Shown one piece after another: positions 39,140-50,800 of a stretch of 64,000 bases of DNA. Source of the stretch: Hyaloscypha bicolor E (taxonomy: Eukaryota > Ascomycota > Leotiomycetes > Helotiales > Hyaloscyphaceae); contig NW_020194684.1 in the NCBI RefSeq assembly GCF_002865645.1, forward strand, positions 3,043,030 to 3,107,029, in the 5' to 3' direction. Every line of letters begins with the position of its first letter. Position 1 is the stretch's first letter. Position numbers and translations under genes: made by a program. The notes under the pieces were generated by a model. That model saw nothing but the letters and a program-made list of their open reading frames with translations, made no database searches and was not told the DNA's origin.

Positions 39140-41699
39140 TCAGTAATGCCGTCGGGCCGTTGAAAAACGACCATAATGACGGTGGCCGTAACTGTGTTGA
39201 CGGGCGTCGACAGGAGCTGGCGTTTGTAAGGTTGGCACCGAGGTATGTGTAACTGTGCTAGGAGGTGCGACGGTTCCGACAGATGTACGCGTCGACAGTA
39301 GAGTATCATTGAGGAGCGACGGATTCTGCCGGTCGTTTTCACCTTTGTTCTTGACTGGAATGTTAGAAGTCTTGGGGTCATTCGGACGACTGATTGGTTC
39401 TTCCTCCTTGAGATTTAGATGACTCTCTTTGAATACCTTGACCAAATTCCAATCACCACCAAAATGCTCTGTGAGTTGAGGATAGCATACAAGATTGTGC
39501 TTGACGCATCTATAGCATATGGTATATCCATACGCAATACATGGTGCCTATGTTTCAATCAGCGTGTTACCAAAATGGTAGAGACGGCTTCTCCCCTCTA
39601 CCCCACAGATAATGGTAGCAATAACGTACCTCTTCTTCACGACAACCATCACAGGAATCTGTAGATTCAAAAAGCTTTGATTCCTCCACTATCTCACTCT
39701 CCGGCCAAGGAGGTATCGAAAAATGCTCATACTTAGCAGATCCCACGTGGTGGGGTCGCCACACAGAGGTGGAGGTGAGTCCTGTCATGTCTGCCTGTGG
39801 GTACAACTTCTCATTAATCTGTTGCGGACTTCCGCCTGGCTCTTTTAGGGGAGTAAGATCGCGGTATTGGTGCAGTTTATCCAGCTCCTCAAGCCTCGAT
39901 TGGAGACATGAGTTCTCCCGTTCGGCCTGGTGGTACATATTTTCTAGCTCCCGTATCGTCAAAACTGCGACCTCCGGGAGGTTCCAATCCCCAGTAAAGC
40001 GACACTCTGCACCTGCCTTAGAACAGCGGGCGCAAACAGATTTTTCAGTGGCATTGCATTGAACGCGAAGTGTCCCACAACGATCACAACTTTTACCGAA
40101 GCCAGTAAGAGCCATTTCCTGCACCGCACCTGCATCTGCTGCGGCCATGGTCTGAAAATTCTCACTCTCCATCGTGAATAGATTGGCGGATCTAGAAACC
40201 CCAAGCAAAGTAATCGCAGGTTCTCTGGGCAGATATGCAAACAATTCAATCGGCATGGAGATTATAAGAAGAGTAGAATCGCTAGCAAAGCCAGCCTCTA
40301 TCGTAATACGATCCGCGGCGATCGGCACAGATCCTAACCAATCTGCAAACAAATCAGTAGATAACTGCCTAGGCTTGATATCTCCACTGATTCGAATGCT
40401 GAAGAGCAGTCTTGGGTATTCTGGGAGCTGAGAAGGAGAAGTCCTAGGTGATGTCTCGTTACTACTCGATGGGCTTATATCGCCTCCAGTTTCGAATGGC
40501 TTATCCGCGGGCGAGCTTGATTGTGTGACGGGAGTTCCATACGAGTTTAGACTTTCTGGTGTAGGTGCTGCGTTCAGTAATGAAAGCCCTGATGATGAGA
40601 TCGGAGGTTGTAGTTGAGGGCTTGATTGAGATCTCTTCGAGGAAATGGTAATGCTCCGGGGCAGTCGATAGTCTTGTGTGAGTACAAGGTGGACTGGTAC
40701 TTTCTTGTATTTTGGGTCTTCGACCTGCCATCCTTGGACTGCAGTAAAAATAAGATTATACAAGTATGCGACGTTGAACGAAGGCATCCGAAATGACTTC
40801 CGCAGTTGCGAAATCAGTGTATGGGTGAAAGAAAATGGGCCAACGCCATTCGCAGTGTTGTTGAATGCACAAGCGGCAGTCAATTCAGTCACTCCGTTTC
40901 CTTCATTTATGATTAGACAATTTCAAAACATGAATTATTCATCAACGAAAGCACCAAGTGGGGATGCATACCCTCGTCAGTATTGCTCATGCCTGAAGCA
41001 CAGCAGTCCAGAAGGATCAAGACATCAGACGGTGACTCCTCACAAGCGGTCTGAATTCCGGACCACTTTACAGTTGGACATCTGTCCTGGAGAATATTTC
41101 GGCGGCTTGGGGAGAAGTCAACAATTAAAGATAATAAGAGTTAAGAGACAAACTTACCTGGTCCACAATGCTTGACCATGCTTGCTTAACTTACCATGGC
41201 CTGCATAATACACGATTTTGAGATGTCTGGCATTACTGTCCTTTAAAAACGTGAGAATTCTCAGATTAACCTCTATATGGCTATTGATGGCTGGTATCTG
41301 GTATTCTTCGACATCGAAATCATACAGGCTAATAAACACATCCTTGAGAGCATTGATCTCTAAAGAGACAGGAAGCTGAGGGTCCTCGTCCTCCCAAGAG
41401 AGGAGAAGTGCAGAGACATGAGTGTACCTACACCGCCGATCGCCTGCGAAGACGGCATTGGCAGCATGCTGAAGACCTCTCGCAAAATCTTGAAGGTCAA
41501 TGTGATAGTTTAGTCGATCTAGCTCTTGGCCTGATGGCGGTGGACACAGCTTAGGAAGGTTTATTGGGTTTGGTTGAGGCTGAGCGGATTTGGACAGCAA
41601 CTTCTGCCGCTTCGCCTCCTCGCCGGCCGGATTTTCGCGAGGCCCGTTGCTTTTGTTTGATAGCCGCCTCCGACGCTTCCTTTTCGTGGTTGTTTCCAT
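39140..41699 (-). CDS. caspase-like protein with two C-terminal Zn2Cys6-type clusters
   Basis: Four exons: 41,699-41,158, 41,105-40,972, 40,900-39,630 and 39,547-39,140. The introns of 52, 71 and 82 bp (donors GTAAGT, GTATGC, GTACGT) keep the frame, giving 784 residues. The N-terminus has a Lys/Arg-rich run (6-12, likely nuclear signal). Residues about 90-300 form a caspase-like domain: IVYYAGHG with His168, VLILLDCCASG with Cys216 in the catalytic place, then ELTAACAFNNTANGVGPFSF. A region seen in related fungal caspase-like proteins follows (LLFSIRISGD, STLLIISMPIELF). Residues 497-525 and 642-670 each show C-x2-C-x6-C-x7-C-x2-C-x6-C, the spacing of fungal Zn2Cys6 clusters, with a coiled-coil-like stretch (about 540-570) between them. 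Neither cluster has the basic loop typical of DNA binders. Substrates are unknown; a role in regulated cell death is only inferred from the family. Confidence 0.85.
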
Positions 41700-42438
41700 A
41701 GCAAGCGCTTTGGATGTGTCGGTTTGAGTACGTCGGTGATTTTGACCACCAGGGAAGAATTAAATTGAGCTGCTAGTGACTGGGCAGTTTTTGTGTTGGT
41801 CAGCTTCACAAGCTCGGTGACCAAAGAGGACAAGTGCGTCGGGACGGGAGACACTCCCGCCTTACTACTGTTGGAAGGAAATTAACACGTGATACGTATC
41901 ACCCGAATTCCTCTCCTTAATTATTGCGAAAACAATCGCAAGTTAGAAAAACGAGAATTCTTTTTCAACTAATTGAATTTTAATTGATTTATATTATATT
42001 GCTTTAAGGAGTTTTTGACTAGTTATCTGAGTACGAAGTAGCAAAAATAATGCTATTCAAGGGTAAGGTAATACGCTGAGACTTGTTGTCACTTTTATTG
42101 ATAGTAATACGGGGATACGAAGATACGACGGAGAGTGGCTATTTAGAGAATATGCAAGTCGAGGTGGCAGAACAATCTCCGGGAGGACTCGTATTCGCAG
42201 ATCCGATATCGTGAATATAGGAGAGTCTAGGCAGCAACTTCGCAGATGCCTGTACTCAATTTTAACTAGTGGATTCATATCGAAAAGCGGCTATAATAAA
42301 GTTTCAGCTTTCGAGATCCAAGAAACCAATCAATAGGTATAAAATAATTCACACCCGTATCCTGGCTAATCACAAACGGACAAGTTAGACTTTTTTTTTT
42401 AAAATGCTTTATAAAATTTGATAGGTACGTAATTTATT
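41700..42438. other. 5' region of the caspase-like gene and AT-leaning intergenic sequence
   Basis: The first 180 bases upstream of the start codon are GC-balanced and probably hold the promoter. Beyond 41,880 the sequence becomes AT-leaning. No convincing gene on either strand. Confidence 0.4.
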
Positions 42439-42472
42439 ACACACGACCACAGACTGAGGAGAATTGAGTTAT
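42439..42472 (+). pseudogene. 5S rRNA-like fragment, copy 4
   Basis: Reads ACACACGACCACAGACTGAG then GAGAATTGAG. It differs from copies 1 and 2 by a few T/C and G/A exchanges. Same strand as the other three; no 5S body follows. Confidence 0.5.
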
Positions 42473-42758
42473 TTCTATCGAATATTTAGAGAACTCACAC
42501 GTGAAAACTGGGTTGGCCGACCGAGTTTTAATACTAAGTTTCAGGAAAATAAGAAGTATATATAAGGGCGAGAACGAAGTTTATATTTCGGATTCTAGAT
42601 CTTAGTTCCTGACTTATAGACCTTTCGCATCTCGAAACTGAGTTCTAAACTTTTAATAAAGAAAACCTGGATTTATACGAGCTAAGTATTTAATATATTT
42701 GATTTATATCTTTTTAAGGCTATAGCTATTACCCTATAGCCTTCTTAATTACAAGTTC

Positions 42759-42812
42759 TTCTTTAATTATAATAACTTCTTTAATTATAATAGCTTCTTT
42801 AATTATAATAGC
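42759..42812 (+). repeat. 18-bp tandem repeat, three units
   Basis: Three units of TTCTTTAATTATAATAGC (the first with AAC in place of AGC) at the edge of the AT-rich block. Confidence 0.85.
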
Positions 42813-44339
42813 TTTTTTCTCTTTCCTTTACTAGGCAAGAATATATATTAGTTCTTAGAGAATATTAGAGATAAAGTAATCGAGATTCTTATTTTCTTTA
42901 TTATTTTTACTCTTTTCCTATCTCGAATTTTTTTTATTACTATTATTTATATTACTCTTATTTTCTCGCATATATTTATTCTTTTATAAAATAATAAGTA
43001 TATTTCGAAATATATCTTTGGCTTTAGGCTACCTTTTTTACTTATATAATAAAATACTAATATTAAAAGTAAAATAACTTTACTAATAATTATTATAAGT
43101 AATAATACCTTAATTAATATTTAATAGCTATAATAAGAACTTCTTAGTTTCTAAATCTTTTCTATTTTCAAATAATATATTTACTAGTCTTAAAATAGCC
43201 TATAATATTTTCTTATAACTAATAAAATATAATATTCGAAATAATTTAAATATTTAATAGTATTATATTTTTCTTATTTTTTAAAGTATTATTTAAAATA
43301 AATAATAGTTTCTAAGGTATTTTTATATTAATTACCTAAAATCTTTTATTAAAGTTTAAGAAAATATAAATAAACTATTTTTATTATTTTTTTCAAGTAA
43401 TTTATTAGATATTATATTATATTTCTTATATTTTTATAATTATTATTTAATTAAAATCTATAAAAGGCAAGAATTTTCTAATAAAGCTTTTTAGTCTCGT
43501 TTTTATTCTTTTTTTAAATATAATATTATAAAAGATTCTTATAGCTTTTAAGAATATTTCTATTATTATAACTAAAATAGATTTTATAATAATTTATTAT
43601 TTAATAATAAAGTACCTCTAATTTTTTATTATTTTCTAGAAAATAGAAATAACTTATAGGTATTTTCTAGTATATTTTTTAGTAAACTCTAATATTACCT
43701 TATTATAATAAATATATATAATAATATATAAATAGGTATTAGATATTATAGATCTAGTTTCTTATTTTAAATAAAGCTTATAATCGGAATTATATAAATT
43801 ATATAAAATTATATTTCCTAGTTAAATAAAGGGTTTTATATATTTGGCTAAATACTAGGGAATATATAAAGAGATATTTCTAGCTTTAGAAAGGGGTATT
43901 AATTAGTCTTTTATTAAAATTAATTCTTAGAATTAATTATATTTATAAATATTATTTTATAGCTTATTTATCTTAGCTATTTATATATTATTCTATTATT
44001 ATATATTTTATATTCTAATTAATCCAACTTTCGAGAAATAGTTTATTATAAAATAATTAAGCTATTAATAAATAAAATTATTAATAGCTAGAGTATTAAT
44101 TAGAAGAAATACTTTTATTACTATTAGAATAATCTAGCTAGATATTTAGGGAAATATTTAATTGGGTACTTTTTATATTATTTAATTAGAAAAAGGAAAT
44201 AAAACTCAAATATTTCCATAATTAGCTAGTAGAATAATAAGAATAATAAAGAAATTAGTAATAGTTTACTATTATATTATTAAGTTAGAAGTAAAGATAT
44301 AATAGAAAAAGAATCTAGAGAAGCTAAAAGCTTAAATTT

Positions 44340-45150
44340 ATTATTTTAAAGATATTTAGATATCTAATATAGAACCCGTTATATTTCCGGTAATACTCTT
44401 AATTTAAAGAACTCTAAAAACTCGAGAACTACTAATTTATAAGAGAAAAAGTATTAAAGAAGTCCAGGATTTCTTTTATTAGGTAAAGTTAAAGTAATAT
44501 AAAAATAACAGAATTATCTAGGCTATAAATATATTAAAAGTTATCTATTATATTTCTTATTTTAAGAATATAGCTAGAGATATCTAGAAATATAGGAAGT
44601 AATTAATAAATATAAATATTATAAATTAGGAGACCTTTATTAAATTTATAAAGAATTCTATCTTAGATCTAAAGAACTATAATAATAATACTTTTATTAA
44701 GTTTAAGAATATTAAATAATAGCTAGACTAAAATATTTAAAGCTTTATATCTTATTTAGATAATTTATTAAATAACTTAAAATATACGAATTTACTATAA
44801 GAATAGAATAACTTATTTAGTAGTTTAAAATAGGAAATTCGGAACGAGATTAATTATTAAGGAAATATTTTATAAAAAGAAAAAACTTATTTCTATAATT
44901 ATAAAAAATAAAAATAATTTAAATTTATTTATTTAATAGAAATATAATAATAAGCTAATAGAATAATAAAAGAAAAAAAATAAGAGAAAAGAGAAAAAAA
45001 AATATAAAATAAAATAAAAAGAAAATAAATTTTTATTATAAGATTTATAAAACCGGAATAATAAAGATATAATAATAAAATCTAATATAATTTGCTTTAT
45101 TTACTAAAAAAAGAATTACTATATTATTACTTATCTAAATTAAAAGAAAC
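44340..45150 (+). pseudogene. gag remnant of retrotransposon family W
   Basis: A plus-strand frame with RIP stops carries a gag-like helical region (YQETFIKFIKNSILDLKNYN at about 44,620-44,680, then SYLDNLLNNLKYTNL). Near 45,085 comes a degraded CCHC zinc-knuckle relic (ICFIYQKKNYYIITYL, with two Cys codons now Tyr). This layout is usual for Ty3/gypsy gag. Protease and pol of this copy are not seen; family X sequence begins at about 45,440. Confidence 0.55.
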
Positions 45151-45439
45151 CGATTTATTATAACTATAATAAGTCTAGCTATAAAATATATAAGTATCTA
45201 GAACTAAAAAAGCCAGGAAATAAATATATCCTATAATAATTATATTTATTTATATTATAGAAAGTAAAGCCTCTAAAATAAGAATAATAATTAAAATTAC
45301 TATTAAAATAAGGAAAGATAAATAAAAGATTAGAATATTAGTTAATTCGAATATAGAAGCTAATTATATAAAAAGGAAATTAGCTTTAAATATAAGTATT
45401 TTATTAATATTAAAAGTAATTTCCTTGATTTTACTAGAG

Positions 45440-47558
45440 AAAAAGAAGATTTATTATAGTTATTATAATATATAATACTAGTAGGGGTTAGACTAGAACT
45501 AGTAAGGCATCTGGTATTTATAGTTACCTAATAGTTATATATAATTCCGAGCTTAAGCTAGTATATAAGCTTATATATAGCTTGTAATTATTTAGATCCG
45601 AGGCTTCTTTAAGATTCTCTTCTTTTTTTAGCTTTAAATTATTAAAATAGAGATAGTCTAACTATATTTTCCAGGCCCTAGATCTTATACTTATAGTATA
45701 ATTTAAAGCTCTCTTATTTCTTAATCCTATAAAGGATTTAAATAATATCTATCTAATTAGTTTTTAATAAGTATAAATATAATATACTATAGCTATTCTC
45801 GTATTAGTTAACTAATATTAGAATAAAAGAAAGCCCTAGAATAACTAGATAAGAAAGTTCTAGACTAGCTAGGCAAGTAAATAGGCTAGTAACTTTACTA
45901 CTAAAGAAAATATAAAGAAGCAAGTCCCGGAATAACTAGGCTAGTTAGAAGAAGCTATAGTACGAAATATTACTAGTATATTACTAAAAGATAAATCAGA
46001 GTCTCTTATTAAGTTTCCTAAGAAATCCGAATATTCTATTAATATTTATAGTAAAAGAAATACTATTTATTAAAGAATAGAGAAAAAAGAAAGACCTGTT
46101 TTATTAAAGGCAAAGTTCTAAGAGTTATTTCGAAATCTAGAAAATTTATATAAAGAGATTATTAAGCTAATTCTAAAAATACGGGATATTCTTACCTATA
46201 GCAAGAATTATTATAATTAGCTAAGAGAAACCAAGCAAGCCCTATAAAAAAAATAAAGCCATTATTAAAAAGCTTATTATATAGCCTACTATAATAACCG
46301 GTTTCTTTATTCTAGAAAGTAAATATTTAATTAAATTTCCTAATTCTTTTATTTTTGAAAGTATAATTAAGGATAGTATTACCTTTAATAATTAGTTAGT
46401 TTAGATTAAGGATAAGCTTTATAGTAACTCTAATATTTATTAGATAAAGAACCTTAAGATTATTTATATATCCGGCTATATAAATAGCTATACTTTTATA
46501 CTAATCTTTTTTTATTTAAACTAAAATAATTAATATATATATAAAACTATTAGGGAACTATATACCTATTTAGAGAAGTTATATAATAACCCGAATAAGA
46601 AGTATAATATTTAATAAATATTTAAGGAACTATTTATAAAAAAGAGCTAGATCTTTTAGGAGTTTTATATTCTATTTCTGAAATATATAATAAATAGAAA
46701 TATTAGCTTATAGGACCTTAAGAATAACTTAAATAATAAGCTTACCTAAAAGCTCTAAAAGGCTATAGCTATATATTATAATAATTTGGCTATTTATATT
46801 ATAAAGTTTATATAATATTATACTATAAATAACTAGTAGATTTAAGCTTATTATAAAAAGAAAAATCAGGTATCTAAGAAAGCTAATAAAGATATAAATA
46901 AGCCAAGCTTAGAAGGTATCTCTTATATAAAGCCTGCTCTTAAGACTCTAATAATAAATAAGCTAAGCTTAGAAAGTATTTTTTATATAAAATCCGGATT
47001 TTCAGATCTTAAATACTATAACTATAATAGATTTAGTTATATATCTAGGAATTATCTAGAGCTTAAGACTAAATATATAAAATAAGTCTTAGTAGCTAAG
47101 CTAGTAGTATTTATTATAAATAAGCTATTTAAGAATATAAAGCAGGAAAACGAGAACTTCTAAAGGAAGTCTCTTTTTTAGGGCTATATTATATTAATAT
47201 AATAGAAATTAATTTAAGCTAGCTATTAAGAGATAAAGTATTTATATTTCTTTATATAATTAGTAATAATAAATTAGATATTAAGACCTTTTCTTTTATT
47301 AATACTAGAATAAATAAATATATTTTTATTAATTTCAAGTTTATAAAAATAATTAAATAATTTCTAGATATTAAGCCTATTTAATTAATATTACCTTATA
47401 ATATAAAAGAATTTAATAATAAATAGGCTATATCTATTACTTATTATATTAAGCTTATATTTTTAATTAATAAATAGAAAGTTCTAATACCTATATTAGT
47501 TATAAAACTAGGCAAATATAATATAATTTTGGAATAATAATAGTTTATAAATACTAGT
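45440..47558 (+). mobile_element. Ty3/gypsy family X, copy 1 (5' region, gag, protease; RIP-degraded)
   Basis: Matches 57,630-59,510 along its first 1.7 kb. A long non-coding leader, probably LTR plus 5' untranslated region, is followed by a plus-strand gag relic (KDKLYSNSNIY, KIIYISGYINSYTF, FKELFIKKS*IFQEFY at about 46,400-46,660). A retropepsin relic (FINTRINKYIFINFKF, ending LGKYNIIL at about 47,290-47,530) comes next. It is cut off at 47,559 by the LTR of element Y copy B. Downstream pol was not located. Confidence 0.72.
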
Positions 47559-47873
47559 ATTATAATATAGCAGGCTATACTCATTAAAAATTATATTATT
47601 TTAGTGGTTTTAAGGTTTAGGTTATATAATAAAGGCTGCGGCCTTTTATATATAACTTATAGAAATTATATAAAAAAGCTAGTTTTTCTATAATTCTAGA
47701 AAATAATTTCTTATAAGTATTTAATTAATTAAGCTTTTATATACTATATACTATTTATACTTTATTATTTATATTTTTAATTTATTATTTTATTATTAAG
47801 TTACGTTTTGTATTCTAGTATACTTTATATAGGTTTTTGTTTTATTATAGTTTCTCTCTTATATATTTTATAG
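47559..47873 (+). repeat. LTR of element Y copy B (5' LTR)
   Basis: Reverse complement of the LTRs at 5,050, 25,502 and 59,511. It keeps TAGTGGTTTTAAGGTTTAGG and a GGCTGCGGCC core where the other copies have GGCTATAGCC. Confidence 0.78.
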
Positions 47874-50800
47874 TAAGTAATATAGGAAAAATAGAAACTT
47901 TATAGTTAAGGTAATATTCTTATAAAGTTCTAAGAAATATCTATAAGGCGAATTATTAGCTTAGTAAGTTAGAGGAAAAAAGAGCTATTATAATACCTTA
48001 AGTCTAAGGCCAAAATATTAAGGATATATAAGTATTAATTTTAGTATCTTATATTAATTTCCGATATACCTAGTAACTTAGATACGAGTTAGCTATAAGA
48101 TATAATTACTAGTATAGTATATAGGAATAATAGAAATAAAGACTAATTATAAAAGAAAAAAAAGTAAAGGAAATAAAATAAGAAATATTATACTAAGATA
48201 ATATAAGTCAGACCTTAGTTAGAAATAGACTTTAGTACTTAGAAATAAAGTTATACTATTAATTTATATATTATTTTTAGTTATAGTAAAAACTAGAATA
48301 AAAGTAGTACTAGTTTTAGTAAAAAAGCTTATTACTAAATTCAGAAAAGATATCTAAAAAAAGAATACTCTTAAATTTAAGTAAAATAATAAACTAAAAT
48401 TAGAAATAAAAATTAAAAAGAAATCGGAAATAAGAAATCATATAAATAAACTAGAGAAGCTTCTAGAGAAAGAAATAAATACTAAATAGAAAAAAGGAAA
48501 AAAATTTAGAAAAGTCAGAAAAATTAGTAAAATTAAAGAAAAATACTATAAATATTAAGCTAAGAAATAGGAAAAAGAATATAAATAATAGAAGTAAGAC
48601 TAGAAAAGCTATTATCTTATTATTACTAATATTAAAACTCGAACCTTAATTATATTTATTATTATTAACTAGTTTCTTTCTAATTCTGGTTCCTAAACTA
48701 AAAGATATATTTAAACGGGAAGTTAGTTCTTTAGAAACCTTATTAGTAGAAGTCTTAGATATAAAAACTCTATAATTAACTATAGAAAAAGTTATTAAGA
48801 TTAATATAGCCGAGAATAAGTATATACTAGTACCGGATTTAAACTTATTATTTATAAGAACTTCTAAAATACTATAGTTTTAGGAAAGTAATATTTTTAT
48901 ATTTTTAGAATAATATATAAATATATATAAGAATTATTATATTTCTAATAATACTAAAAAAGAAAGAATTATTTATTATATTTCTTCTATTTATAAGAAT
49001 TAGATTAAAGCTATACCGGAATACTATATTAATAATTCAGGAAATTACTAGGAAACTAAGTTCTTTAAAGCCTTACTAAAGAAATTCCGAGAATATAACT
49101 AGGAAATACTTAAAATTAGCTATAACTTTCTTAATTAGATTATTATATAAGCCCAGAATAGAGGAATTTCTTTTAAGTCTTATATTAATATATTTAATAG
49201 AATATTAAAGAAGTTATTAAAAAGAAAAGAGATAAATAAAATTACTTAGTACTAAGAATTTATAAGAGAATTATCTATTCTAATAAGAGATTATATTTTT
49301 AAGAATATAAACTTTGAGTCTATAAATATTTCTATTTATAAATATAGTAAGATATATAAGAAAATAGTAATATCCTATTAGTATAAAAAGAAGAAATACT
49401 GTTTTAATATTACTAATAACCTAAATATATCTAGACTTAGATAAGAATACTTAAATATAATAGTTTATAATATAGTTCCTAAACTAAAAAATAATTATTC
49501 TTTAATAGTTTCTTCTATTATATTTCCTAAAGCTATTATAAATATAAGTAAAAAGAGAATCTAGCCTATATCTAATTATATAAAACCTACTAAAAGTAAT
49601 AAATTTAAAAGAAATAATATTAATTAATTAGTAAGAAATCTGGAAAAACTATCTATTACTACTATAACCCAAGAAAACCTATAAAGATACTTTAATATAG
49701 CTACTATTATAATTCGGGAGGATATCTATAGCCTATTTATATAACCTAGTTAACTATAATAGGTATAGCTAGTATAATAGTATTAATAACCTAATAGGTA
49801 TAATTCGGGTTTTTAGAGAAAATATATTAGAAATTATAATAAAGAATATAGAAAATACTATAGTAGCTATAGTAATTAAGCTAAATTAGATAGAAGATCT
49901 AAATAACTATATTCTAGAGGAAGTTAGTTTTAAATATAATTAGAAAATACTACTTAAGTTAATATAACTTATAGTATAAATATAGAACTAAAAGAACGAA
50001 TTTACTATAAGTATTATAATAGAAATAAGAATAATAATATTAATCCAGAATATATTTATATTTCTTAGTTCTATTACTTACTAATAAAAGAACTTATAAA
50101 TTATAGATATATTTACTAATTCAATAGAAAATAATATAAAGAACTATTTAAGTCTAAATAAGAAAGTATTTCCTTTTTTCTTACTAATAAGTACTAGTAG
50201 TTTAACTAAATTATTTCCTAAATCTAAAAAGGAAAATTTAATTATAACTTAAATATTTAATTCAAAAATATCTAAAGATTAATAGAAAATATTTAGTTTA
50301 TTAGACAAGAAAGAGAAAAGGGAACTAGCTAACCGGAATCTATATATAAAAATAAGTAAGTTATATCTAAGGAATCTAAATAGCTATTTTGCCTTAAAGG
50401 AAATTATATTAAAATTACTAATATTTCGGGTTCTGGAATTAATAAATAGTATTAAAATTTGGCTATAAATAGTATTTCTATTAATACTATAATAGATTTC
50501 TTATTAAAAAGAAAGAAAAAAGAAATAGAAATAGCTAAAGAGGTTTTTTAAAAACAAGCTAGAATAGAAGAAAAGCTATCTTATATAAAAGGCTAGAAAA
50601 ATACTATTTTAAAAATTAATAAATAAGGAAATAGCCTAATTAAGAATATAGATATTAATACTTCCGGAAATAAATAAAACGAATTAGGAACCTAATATAC
50701 TTTTAATTATAATAAGTATAGAACTTCTAAAGTTAATAATATTCTAATAAGATTATTAAAGAAAGTAATTATTCTATTTCTAAAGATTTAAAAAGAAATA

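Noticed and set aside
40678..41175. 165-codon plus-strand frame opposite the caspase-like gene
   Set aside because: It covers exon 2 and two introns of the minus-strand gene. The minus-strand model has catalytic motifs and consistent splice phases.
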